Of a stretch of 64,000 nt of DNA, positions 44,279 through 52,112 are shown one piece after another. Source of the DNA: ZC4RG30 sp963777735 (GTDB lineage Bacteria > Pseudomonadota > Gammaproteobacteria > Steroidobacterales > Steroidobacteraceae); NCBI GenBank assembly GCA_963777735.1, contig CAVZRQ010000005.1, positions 583,079 through 647,078 on the forward strand, in the 5' to 3' direction. Numbering within the stretch: position 1 is the first letter of the stretch; every line of letters begins with the position of its first letter. The notes below the pieces were generated by a model. That model searched no databases, was not told where the DNA came from, and saw only the letters and a program-made list of their open reading frames with translations. The position numbers and the translations under genes were made by a program.

Positions 44279-44353
44279 TGGCTCCCCGGGTTGGAATCGA
44301 ACCAACGACCAACGGATTAACAGTCCGACGCTCTACCGCTGAGCTACCGAGGA
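44279..44353 (-). tRNA. tRNA-Asn (anticodon GTT)
   Basis: A 75-nt cloverleaf on the minus strand. The acceptor TCCTCGG pairs with CCGGGGA (one G-U), the anticodon GTT is in the loop CTGTTAA, the T arm contains GGTTCGATTCC and CCA is encoded. It lies between the aspartate-type aminotransferase gene and the VTT gene, and has its own promoter upstream. Confidence 0.96.
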
Positions 44354-44390
44354 ACACGCGAGCAGGACGCCCGTCGCAAAGAGGGCGCGA

Positions 44391-44418
44391 TTCTTAAAGA
44401 ATCCGCCGCCGCCGTCAA
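44391..44418 (-). promoter_or_regulatory. Sigma-70 promoter of tRNA-Asn
   Basis: On the minus strand TTGACG (44418-44413) and TAAGAA (44396-44391) are separated by 16 bases. The tRNA 5' end lies 37 bases after the -10 element. The spacing and strong -35 support it, and the -10 is moderate. Confidence 0.55.
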
Positions 44419-44447
44419 GCCGGATGGTGGACATCGCAGCCCCCGGC

Positions 44448-45650
44448 CTACGCTGGCCGTGACGGGCCTCTCGCCAGGGCCTGCCCCATCCGTTCCAGTG
44501 CCTTGGTCAGCGTTTCCATGCTGACGGCAAAGGAAAGACGCAGATGCCCGGGAGCGCCAAAGCCCGAGCCCGGGACGCCGGCCACCAGCGCCTCGCGCAG
44601 GATGAATTCACCGAAGGCATTGTCATCGCGAAAGCCATGCTGCTGCATGGCGCCGCTGACGTCGGCGAAGGCATAGAAGGTGCCGGCACCCGGCCGGCAA
44701 CGGATGCCGGGCAGGGCATTCAAACCCTGCACGAAGAAGTCGTGCCGCTGGTGGAAGGATTCGTTCATGCGTCGCACTTCGTCTTCGGGCCCATTCAGGG
44801 CAGCCAGTGCCGCCTGCTGGCTCATGCTGGCGGCGTTGGTGGTGGACTGACCCTGGATGGTGGCCATCGCCGCGATGACTTCCGCGGGGCCGCCGCAATA
44901 GCCAATGCGCCAGCCGGTCATGGCAAAGCCCTTGGAGCAGCCGTTGATGGTGACGGTGCGGTCGTACAGGGCAGGGGTAACCTCCGCAAAGCTCGCGAAG
45001 GGCTCGGCGCCCCAGTAGATCTTCTCGTAGATGTCGTCCGTACCGATGAGCACCCGCGGATGCTGCAGCAACACTTCACCCAGTGCGGCGAGTTCGGCGC
45101 GGGTGTAAGCCGCGCCAGTGGGATTGCAGGGGCTGTTCAGCAGCAACAGCCGGGTTTTCGGCGTGATGGAAGCTGCGAGTTGCCGCGGGGTGATCTTGTA
45201 GCCATTGGCCGCGGTCGCATCCGGCGTGACCGGCAGTCCATCGGCCAGCATCACCATGTCGGGGTAGGAAACCCAGTAGGGCGCCGGGATCACCACTTCA
45301 TCGCCCGGGTCCAGCACTGCCATGCACAGGTTGAACAGCGTCTGCTTGGCGCCGGTGGACACCAGGATCTGGTTGCGCTGGTAGGTCAGCGCGTTGTCGC
45401 GCTGGAACTTGGCGATGATGGCGTCCTTGAGTTCCGGCATGCCATCGGAGTTGGTGTAGCGCGTGAAGCCGCTGCGAATGGCGGCGATGCCGGCCTCGGA
45501 AATATGCGCTGGCGTGTCGAAATCCGGCTCGCCCACCGACAGGCTGATGACATCCAGCCCTTCGCGGCGCAGCTGCGCCGCGCGCGCGGTCATGGCGAGC
45601 GTGGGCGAGGGTTTGACGCGCTGAACGCGCCGGGATATCTGCAGGGTCAT
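44448..45650 (-). CDS. Aspartate-type class I aminotransferase
   Basis: The 400-residue PLP enzyme belongs to the I-gamma aspartate aminotransferase group: start SRRVQRVKPSPTLAMTARA, GEPDFDTP, the PLP lysine Lys240 in NGCSKGFAMTGWRIGY, substrate arginine in HLRLSFA, and SPCNPTG. Members transfer the amino group between aspartate and 2-oxoglutarate; some prefer other amino acids, so the substrate is fairly but not fully certain. It is divergent from uvrB with a 25-bp gap between starts, leaving little space for separate promoters. Confidence 0.9.
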   Translation of the reverse strand: MTLQISRRVQRVKPSPTLAMTARAAQLRREGLDVISLSVGEPDFDTPAHISEAGIAAIRSGFTRYTNSDGMPELKDAIIAKFQRDNALTYQRNQILVSTGAKQTLFNLCMAVLDPGDEVVIPAPYWVSYPDMVMLADGLPVTPDATAANGYKITPRQLAASITPKTRLLLLNSPCNPTGAAYTRAELAALGEVLLQHPRVLIGTDDIYEKIYWGAEPFASFAEVTPALYDRTVTINGCSKGFAMTGWRIGYCGGPAEVIAAMATIQGQSTTNAASMSQQAALAALNGPEDEVRRMNESFHQRHDFFVQGLNALPGIRCRPGAGTFYAFADVSGAMQQHGFRDDNAFGEFILREALVAGVPGSGFGAPGHLRLSFAVSMETLTKALERMGQALARGPSRPA

Positions 45651-45675
45651 GGCGGTATAGTACGAAGTTCAGCCT

Positions 45676-47691
45676 ATGTCTTCCGCCCAATTTCAGCTCG
45701 CAGCACGCTATGCGCCGGCCGGTGATCAGCCGGAGGCCATCGCGCGCCTGATCGAGGGAATCCAGAGCGGGCTCGCGTCGCAGACCCTGCTCGGTGTCAC
45801 GGGGTCAGGCAAGACTTTCACCATCGCGAACGTGATCCAGGCGGTGCAGCGCCCGACGCTGGTGATTGCCCACAACAAGACGCTGGCCGCGCAGCTCTAC
45901 GGCGAGTTCAAGGCTTTCTTTCCGCAGAACGCGGTGGAATATTTTGTCTCGTATTTCGACTACTACCAGCCTGAAGCCTATGTGCCTTCGTCGGATACCT
46001 TCATCGAGAAGGATTCCTCGGTGAATGAACACATCGAGCAGATGCGACTCTCGGCCACGAAATCGCTGCTCGAACGCCGGGACTGCATCATCGTCGCGAC
46101 GGTTTCATCGATCTACGGCCTGGGCGATCCGCAGGCTTACCTCGCGATGGTGCTGCATCTGAACCGCGGCGACAAACTCGACCAGCGCGTGCTGCTGCGC
46201 CGTCTTGCGGAAATGCAGTACACCCGCAATGACATCGACTTCACCCAGGGCTGCTACCGCGTGCGCGGCGACGTGATCGATATCTTCCCCGCGGAATCCG
46301 ACCGCGACGCCATCCGGGTCGAGCTGTTCGACGATGTCATCGATTCATTGTCACGCTTCGACCCGCTCACCGGCGAGGTGCGCGCGAAGATCCCGCGTTT
46401 CACGGTGTACCCCGGCACGCATTTCGTGACGCCGAAGGATCGGCTGCACGGCTCGATGGACCAGATCAAGGAAGACCTGCGTCTGCGCCTCGCCGAGTTG
46501 TACGAGAACAGCAAGCTGGTGGAGGCGCAGCGCCTGCAGCAGCGCACCACCTTCGATCTGGAGATGATCAAGGAAATCGGCTACTGCCAGGGAATCGAGA
46601 ATTACTCCCGCTACCTCTCGGGGCGTGAGCCCGGGGAACCACCACCCTGTCTCTACGACTACCTGCCCGCCGATGCGCTGCTCATCGTCGATGAAAGTCA
46701 CCAGACCATCCCGCAGCTCGGCGCCATGTACAAGGGCGACCGCTCCCGCAAGGAAACGCTGGTGGAATACGGCTTCCGTCTGCCTTCCGCGCTCGATAAC
46801 CGGCCGCTGAAATTCGAGGAATGGGAAGCGATCGCGCCGCAGATGATTTTCGTCTCGGCAACACCGGGCAAGTACGAAGCACTCAAGGCGGGGCAGGTGG
46901 TGGAGCAGGTGGTGCGGCCCACTGGCCTCGTCGACCCGGTGGTCGAAGTGCGGCCCGTGCGCACGCAGGTCGATGATGTGCTGTCCGAGATCAACCTCTG
47001 CGCCGAGCGCGGTGAGCGGGTGCTGGTGACCACACTCACCAAGCGCATGGCAGAAGACCTGACCGAATATCTGGAAGAGCACGGCGTGAAGGTGCGCTAC
47101 CTGCATGCGGACGTCGAGACCGTCGAGCGCTCGGAAATCATCCGCGATCTGCGGCTGGGCAAGTTCGACGCCATCGTCGGCATCAACCTGCTGCGCGAGG
47201 GTCTCGACATGCCCGAGGTCGCGCTGGTGGCGATTCTCGATGCCGACAAGGAAGGTTTCCTGCGTTCCGAGGGTGCCCTGATCCAGACCATCGGCCGGGC
47301 TGCCCGCAACCTGCACGGCCGCGCCATTCTCTATGCCGACCGCGAAACCGGTTCCATGACGCGGGCGCTGGCAGAAACCAAGCGTCGTCGTGACAAGCAG
47401 CTCGCCTTCAATGCCGAACACGGCATCACGCCGGTTGGCGTCATCAGCCCGATCCAGGATGTGATGGAAGGCGCGCGCGCAGCGGCGCCGGCCCAATCCT
47501 CTGGCCGTGGCAAGAAGGGCGGGGTCGGGGCGGGTCTCGGGCCTGCCGCCACGCCGGAACAGATCGGCCGGGAGATCAAGCGGCTGGAGGGCGAGATGCT
47601 GCGCCATGCGCGCAACCTGGAATTCGAGGAAGCCGGGGTGTGTCGCGACGCCATCCAGGAGCTGAAGTCGCGGTTGCTGGGGATTGTTTGA
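45676..47691 (+). CDS. uvrB: Excinuclease ABC subunit B
   Basis: UvrB is the damage-verifying helicase-like subunit of nucleotide excision repair. The 671-residue protein has Walker A GVTGSGKTFT (about residues 38-47), the beta-hairpin region YYQPEAYVPSSDTFIEKD, DEAD-like VDESH, motif VI QTIGRAARN, and a C-terminal UVR motif (EIKRLEGEMLRHARNLEFEE) that contacts UvrC. A start ATG at 45676 gives the standard N-terminus. Partner uvrC lies 18 kb upstream. Confidence 0.97.
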   Translation: MSSAQFQLAARYAPAGDQPEAIARLIEGIQSGLASQTLLGVTGSGKTFTIANVIQAVQRPTLVIAHNKTLAAQLYGEFKAFFPQNAVEYFVSYFDYYQPEAYVPSSDTFIEKDSSVNEHIEQMRLSATKSLLERRDCIIVATVSSIYGLGDPQAYLAMVLHLNRGDKLDQRVLLRRLAEMQYTRNDIDFTQGCYRVRGDVIDIFPAESDRDAIRVELFDDVIDSLSRFDPLTGEVRAKIPRFTVYPGTHFVTPKDRLHGSMDQIKEDLRLRLAELYENSKLVEAQRLQQRTTFDLEMIKEIGYCQGIENYSRYLSGREPGEPPPCLYDYLPADALLIVDESHQTIPQLGAMYKGDRSRKETLVEYGFRLPSALDNRPLKFEEWEAIAPQMIFVSATPGKYEALKAGQVVEQVVRPTGLVDPVVEVRPVRTQVDDVLSEINLCAERGERVLVTTLTKRMAEDLTEYLEEHGVKVRYLHADVETVERSEIIRDLRLGKFDAIVGINLLREGLDMPEVALVAILDADKEGFLRSEGALIQTIGRAARNLHGRAILYADRETGSMTRALAETKRRRDKQLAFNAEHGITPVGVISPIQDVMEGARAAAPAQSSGRGKKGGVGAGLGPAATPEQIGREIKRLEGEMLRHARNLEFEEAGVCRDAIQELKSRLLGIV

Positions 47692-47798
47692 GGGTTCGCT
47701 GCGTTTTACGTCACAGCAAACTTCACGGGGCACCGATAGTCCTTGCACGATAGAATGCCACTCCGGTATCGTTCCCGGCCCCTGCGGTGGTCGACAGT

Positions 47799-47873
47799 AG
47801 TCGCGTAGCTCAGTGGTAGAGCACTTCCTTGACATGGAAGTGGTCGGTGGTTCGATCCCACTCGCGACTACCA
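47799..47873 (+). tRNA. tRNA-Val (anticodon GAC)
   Basis: A 75-nt cloverleaf: acceptor AGTCGCG pairs with CGCGACT, D arm TAGCTCAGTGGTAGAGC, anticodon GAC in CTTCCTTGACATGGAAG, T arm GGTGGTTCGATCCCAC, discriminator A and encoded CCA. The CCA ends only 7 nt before the thrS start codon. A weak promoter candidate (TTGCAC 47743-47748, TATCGT 47767-47772, spacer 18) lies upstream. Confidence 0.97.
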
Positions 47874-47880
47874 ATTTTAT

Positions 47881-49809
47881 ATGCCTGTAATCACACTGCC
47901 TGACGGCAGTCAAAAAAGCTTCGACCACCCGGTTTCCGTAGACGAAGTAGCGGCCAGCATCGGTGCAGGCCTGCGCAAGGCAGCGCTGGCAGGGCGTGTG
48001 GATGGCAAGGTGGTCGATACCTCCTTCATCATCGATCACGACGTACAGCTCGCCATCGTCACCGACAAAGACCCTGCGGGTCTCGATGTCATCCGCCATT
48101 CCACGGCGCATCTGCTGGCACAGGCCGTGAAGCAGCTGTTCCCCGAAGCCCAGGTCACCATCGGTCCGGTGATCGAAGACGGTTTCTTCTACGATTTCGC
48201 CTATGCGCGCACTTTCACCCCGGAAGATCTGGTGGCGATCGAAAAGCGCATGGCCGAGATCGTGCAGGCCGACCTGCCGGTAAAGCGCCGCGAATTGCCG
48301 CGTGATGAAGCCGTGCAGCACTTTCTCGCCCAGGGCGAGAAGTACAAGGCCGAGATCATCGCCAGCATCCCCGCCAACGAGCCGATCGGTCTGTATGGCC
48401 AGGGCGACTGGGAGGATCTCTGCCGCGGGCCGCATGTGCCTTCCACCGGCAAGCTCAAGGCCTTCAAGCTGATGAAGGTGTCCGGTGCCTACTGGCGCGG
48501 CGACTCGCGCAACGAGATGCTCCAGCGCATCTACGGCACGGCCTGGACCAACGAAAAGGATCTCAAGGCCTACCTCACTCGTCTGGAAGAAGCCGAGAAG
48601 CGCGACCATCGCAAGATCGGCCGCGAGCTCGATCTCTTCCACATGCAGGAAGAAGCCCCCGGCGCCGTGTTCTGGCATCCGAAGGGCTGGGCCATCTTCC
48701 AGCGCCTGATCGCTTACATGCGCGTGGCGCAGGAGAAGGTCGGCTTCCAGGAAGTGAATGCCCCGGAGATCATGGATGCCGCCCTGTGGCAGCAGTCCGG
48801 CCATCTCGAGAAATTCGGCGAGAACATGTTCATGACCCGCACGCCGGACGACCGGCTGTATGCGATCAAGCCGATGAACTGCCCGGGCCATGTGCAGATT
48901 TTCAAGCAGGGCATACGCAGCTACCGCGACCTGCCGCTGCGGTTTGCAGAATTCGGCAAGGTGCACCGCTACGAGCCTTCGGGCGCGCTGCACGGCCTGA
49001 TGCGCGTGCGTGCCTTCACGCAGGACGACGCGCACTGCTTCATCACGCCCGACCAGATCACCGATGAATCGGTGGCCATCACGAAGCTCATCCTCGAGAT
49101 CTACAGGGATTTCGGTTTCGACGATGTGCGCATCAAGTTTTCCGACCGTCCCGCCAAGCGCGTGGGCGAGGATGCCGTCTGGGACAAAGCCGAGTCCGCG
49201 CTGAAGGCCGCCGCCGATGCCGCAGGCATCGAATACAGCCTGAATCCGGGCGAGGGCGCCTTTTACGGCCCCAAGCTGGAATTCGTGCTGCGCGATGCCA
49301 TCGGCCGGGACTGGCAGTGCGGCACCCTGCAGGTCGACCTGAACATGCCGGGCCGCCTCGGCGCCCATTACATCGATGACCACAGCAGCAAGCAGACGCC
49401 TGTCATGCTGCATCGCGCCATTTTCGGCTCGCTGGAGCGGTTTTTCGCCATCCTGCTGGAACACCATTCCGGCCGGCTGCCCTCCTGGCTGGCGCCGGTG
49501 CAGTGCGCCGTCATGAACATTACCGACGACCACTCCCCCTATGTGAATGGGGTGGTAGAAGCCCTTAAAAATCATGGCTTTCGGGCCATTGCCGACTTGC
49601 GGAACGAGAAGGTCGGCTTTAAGATCCGCGAGCACACGCTGCAGCGCGTCCCTTACCTTCTGGTAGCGGGCGACAAAGAGGTTGCAGCGAACCTGGTTTC
49701 CGTGCGCTCCCGCAACGGCAAGGATCTGGGCACGATGTCGCTACCAACGTTCATGGAACGTCTGCGCGTCGAGCTCGATAGTCGCGGGCGTACTGTTTTA
49801 GAGGGTTGA
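47881..49809 (+). CDS. thrS: Threonine-tRNA ligase
   Basis: ThrS charges tRNA-Thr. The 642-residue protein has the N-terminal TGS domain (MPVITLPDGSQKSFDHPVSV), the editing domain (HSTAHLLAQAVKQLFP, about residues 73-90, with zinc-like His/Cys), the class II catalytic core (MKPMNCPGHVQIF, RFAEFGKVHRYEPSGALHGL, HRAIFGSLERFF) and the anticodon domain. No Shine-Dalgarno sequence is visible: only 7 nt separate the ATG from the tRNA-Val CCA end. It is followed by infC after 3 bases, as in most gammaproteobacteria. Confidence 0.97.
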   Translation: MPVITLPDGSQKSFDHPVSVDEVAASIGAGLRKAALAGRVDGKVVDTSFIIDHDVQLAIVTDKDPAGLDVIRHSTAHLLAQAVKQLFPEAQVTIGPVIEDGFFYDFAYARTFTPEDLVAIEKRMAEIVQADLPVKRRELPRDEAVQHFLAQGEKYKAEIIASIPANEPIGLYGQGDWEDLCRGPHVPSTGKLKAFKLMKVSGAYWRGDSRNEMLQRIYGTAWTNEKDLKAYLTRLEEAEKRDHRKIGRELDLFHMQEEAPGAVFWHPKGWAIFQRLIAYMRVAQEKVGFQEVNAPEIMDAALWQQSGHLEKFGENMFMTRTPDDRLYAIKPMNCPGHVQIFKQGIRSYRDLPLRFAEFGKVHRYEPSGALHGLMRVRAFTQDDAHCFITPDQITDESVAITKLILEIYRDFGFDDVRIKFSDRPAKRVGEDAVWDKAESALKAAADAAGIEYSLNPGEGAFYGPKLEFVLRDAIGRDWQCGTLQVDLNMPGRLGAHYIDDHSSKQTPVMLHRAIFGSLERFFAILLEHHSGRLPSWLAPVQCAVMNITDDHSPYVNGVVEALKNHGFRAIADLRNEKVGFKIREHTLQRVPYLLVAGDKEVAANLVSVRSRNGKDLGTMSLPTFMERLRVELDSRGRTVLEG

Positions 49810-49812
49810 TAT

Positions 49813-50334
49813 ATAGCTACATCATCGAAGCGCATCCGCCGCAATGAAGAGATCACGTCGCCACAGGTGCGCGTGATTGGTGCGGATGGAGAGCAGGCGG
49901 GAGTCATGACACGCGCGGAAGCGCTGGCTCTGGCTGTTGAAGCGGCGCTCGACCTGGTGGAGGTTTCTCCGACTGCCGAACCACCGGTAGTGCGGGTGAT
50001 GGATTTCGGCAAGTACCTGTTCGAACAGAACAAGAAAGCCCACTCTGCCAAGCGCAAGCAGAAGCAGATTCAGGTGAAGGAAGTGAAGTTTCGTCCCGGT
50101 ACGGAAGAGGCGGATTACCAGGTCAAGCTGCGTAATCTGATCCGCTTCCTGACCGAGGGTGACAAGGCCAAGGTAACCCTGCGGTTCCGTGGTCGTGAAA
50201 TGGCGCATCAGGATATCGGCCGTCGCCTCCTGGCGCGGGTGTCTACCGATCTCACGGAACATGCCGTGATCGAGCAGACCCCGCTGATGGAAGGTCGGCA
50301 GATGGTCATGGTGTTTTCGCCAAAGAAGAAGTAG
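49813..50334 (+). CDS. infC: Translation initiation factor IF-3, with non-AUG (AUA) start
   Basis: IF-3 keeps the 30S subunit free and rejects non-AUG starts. Its own gene commonly begins with AUU/AUA/AUC-type codons, allowing autoregulation. Here ATA at 49813 is seven bases after GAGGG (49801-49805) and gives 173 residues, the normal IF-3 length, with N-terminus ATSSKRIRRNEEITSPQVRV. A GTG at 49867 would cut 18 conserved residues, including RRNEEI. The C-terminal domain contains TLRFRGREMAHQDIG and QMVMVFSPKKK. It directly follows thrS and precedes rpmI. Confidence 0.93.
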   Translation: MATSSKRIRRNEEITSPQVRVIGADGEQAGVMTRAEALALAVEAALDLVEVSPTAEPPVVRVMDFGKYLFEQNKKAHSAKRKQKQIQVKEVKFRPGTEEADYQVKLRNLIRFLTEGDKAKVTLRFRGREMAHQDIGRRLLARVSTDLTEHAVIEQTPLMEGRQMVMVFSPKKK

Positions 50335-50446
50335 TCGCGCAAGCCCTTTCAGCTGGCTGGAAGGTCAAACGCGATTCGCCCCTAGCGGGTATGCGGCATC
50401 AGCCGTGTGCCTTGCGACAGGTAGCCAAAATGAAGGAGTGATCGAT

Positions 50447-50647
50447 ATGCCCAAACTGAAAACCAGCCGGGCTGCAGCGAAGCGTTTTCGCAAGACAGCA
50501 AATGGCTTCAAGTCCTACGCGTCCGGCCGCCGGCACAACCTCGGCCACAAATCCCGCAAGACCAAGCGTCAGCTTCGTTCTGGTGGCACCAGCCTCGTTC
50601 ATGAGAGCGATGTGGGCCGTCTGACCCAGCTGCTGCCGAATCATTAA
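50447..50647 (+). CDS. rpmI: 50S ribosomal protein L35
   Basis: The 66-residue basic protein starts MPKLKTSRAAAKRFRKTANG and has the L35 pattern GHKSRKTKRQLR. It is part of the large ribosomal subunit. ATG 50447 follows AAGGAG with good spacing. The 112-bp gap after infC holds a possible imperfect stem (CCTTTCAGC / GCTGGAAGG, 50345-50364). In other gammaproteobacteria this region is a target of L20 autoregulation, but I cannot prove it here. Confidence 0.97.
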   Translation: MPKLKTSRAAAKRFRKTANGFKSYASGRRHNLGHKSRKTKRQLRSGGTSLVHESDVGRLTQLLPNH

Positions 50648-50662
50648 GCGAGGATTTGAACC

Positions 50663-51025
50663 ATGGCACGAGTAAAACGCGGCGTCACTGCAGGGCGCCG
50701 GCACAAGAAGATCCTCGCCAAGGCGAAGGGTTACTACAACGCACGCCGCAAGGTATTCCGCGCGGCCAAGCAGGCGGTCATCAAGGCGGGTCAGTACGCC
50801 TACCGTGACCGTCGCGCCAAGAAGCGTGAGTTCCGCGCATTGTGGATCGCCCGCATCAATGCGGCGGCCCGCCTGCACGATCTGTCGTACAGCCGCCTGA
50901 TCAATGGCCTGCTGAAGGCCGGCATCGAGATCGACCGCAAGATCCTTGCCGAGCTGGCAGTGCATGACCCGGCTGCGTTCGGCAACATCTGCGATCAGGC
51001 CAAGGCCCAGCTCAAAGCCGCCTGA
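50663..51025 (+). CDS. rplT: 50S ribosomal protein L20
   Basis: The 120-residue basic protein has the L20 features: MARVKRGVTAGRRHKKILAKAKGYYNAR, RRAKKREFRALWIARINAA and YSRLINGLLKAGIEIDRKIL. It binds 23S rRNA early in large subunit assembly and, in E. coli, represses its own operon. It follows rpmI by 15 bp. A perfect 7-bp hairpin begins within its stop codon and lies between rplT and pheS. Confidence 0.98.
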   Translation: MARVKRGVTAGRRHKKILAKAKGYYNARRKVFRAAKQAVIKAGQYAYRDRRAKKREFRALWIARINAAARLHDLSYSRLINGLLKAGIEIDRKILAELAVHDPAAFGNICDQAKAQLKAA

Positions 51026-51047
51026 AGCGCCTGCTTTCCTGGCGCTT
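51025..51047 (+). other. Perfect hairpin between rplT and pheS
   Basis: AAGCGCC (51025-51031) pairs with GGCGCTT (51041-51047) around a nine-base loop. It is followed by TGAAAAAG and not a T run, so it is not a canonical terminator. It could be a processing, attenuation or partial termination site that separates ribosomal-protein from pheST expression. Only the stem is certain. Confidence 0.4.
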
Positions 51048-51056
51048 TGAAAAAGG

Positions 51057-52112
51057 GTGGCAGTGGAGTCGCTCACTGATCTGACCAATCGCGCACTGGC
51101 GGAGATCTCCGCCAGTGCCGACATCACGCGCCTGGAAGAAGTGCGCGTGAGCTGGCTTGGCAAGAAGGGGCTGCTCACCGAGCAGCTCAAATCCCTGGGT
51201 GCCTTGCCCGCAAGCGAACGGCCTGCGGCCGGCGCACTCATCAATGAAGCCAAGGTGGCGGTGCAGTCGGCGCTCGACGCACGCCGCGTGCTGCTGGATT
51301 CTGCCGAGATTGAACGCAAGCTGGAATCCGGCCGCATCGACGTTTCGCTCGATGGCCGTGGCGAACGCAGCGGTGGCATGCACCCGGTGACCCGCGCGCG
51401 GCTGCGCATCGAACGTCTGTTCCGCGAAGTGGGCTTCGAAGTGGCGCAGGGCCCCGAAGTCGAAGACGACTTCCACAATTTCACCGCATTGAACGTGCCG
51501 GCCAATCATCCGGCGCGTGCGATGCATGACACCTTCTATCTCGATCATGAAGTGAATGGCGAGCGCACACTGCTGCGAACGCACACTTCACCGGTGCAGA
51601 TCCGCGCGCTGCGCGCAGCGCGTGATCAATTGCCACTGGCCGTGATCGCGCCGGGCCGCGTCTATCGCATGGATTCGGATGCCACGCACACGCCGATGTT
51701 CCACCAGGTGGAAGGCCTGCTGGTCGATGAGGGCGTGAGTTTCGCGAACCTGAAATCCATCCTGCATGGCTTCATGGAAGCGTTTTTCGAGCGCGATCTC
51801 GCCATGCGGCTGCGGCCATCCTATTTTCCCTTCACCGAACCTTCTGCCGAGGTGGACATCACCTGCGTCGAATGCGGTGGTTCGGGTTGCCGGCTGTGCA
51901 AGCACACCGGCTGGATCGAAGTGCTGGGCTGCGGCATGGTGCATCCGAATGTGCTCGCCGCCTGCGGTGTCGATGCCGAGAAATACACGGCCTACGCCTT
52001 CGGCATGGGCATCGATCGCCTCGCCATGCTGCGTTATGGCGTGAATGATCTGCGCCTGTTCTTCGAGAACGATCTGCGCTTCCTGAAGCAGTTCCGGGGT
52101 GGGTGGTCATGA
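51057..52112 (+). CDS. pheS: Phenylalanine-tRNA ligase alpha subunit
   Basis: PheS is the catalytic subunit of the alpha2-beta2 enzyme. The protein (351 residues from GTG 51057) has the N-terminal coiled-coil, then motif 2 region PGRVYRMDSDATHTPMFHQVEG and motif 3 FGMGIDRLAMLRYGVNDLR. ITCVECGGSGCRLC resembles a zinc-ribbon sequence present in many PheS. GTG 51063 may be the true start because AAAGGG lies at a better distance. The stop overlaps the pheT ATG (ATGA). Confidence 0.96.
   Translation: MAVESLTDLTNRALAEISASADITRLEEVRVSWLGKKGLLTEQLKSLGALPASERPAAGALINEAKVAVQSALDARRVLLDSAEIERKLESGRIDVSLDGRGERSGGMHPVTRARLRIERLFREVGFEVAQGPEVEDDFHNFTALNVPANHPARAMHDTFYLDHEVNGERTLLRTHTSPVQIRALRAARDQLPLAVIAPGRVYRMDSDATHTPMFHQVEGLLVDEGVSFANLKSILHGFMEAFFERDLAMRLRPSYFPFTEPSAEVDITCVECGGSGCRLCKHTGWIEVLGCGMVHPNVLAACGVDAEKYTAYAFGMGIDRLAMLRYGVNDLRLFFENDLRFLKQFRGGWS

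Noticed and set aside
46351..49635. A very long open frame (1094 codons) on the minus strand across uvrB, tRNA-Val and thrS
   Set aside because: It is antisense to two clear housekeeping genes, has no family motifs, and passes through a tRNA gene. High GC and biased third positions create such shadows.
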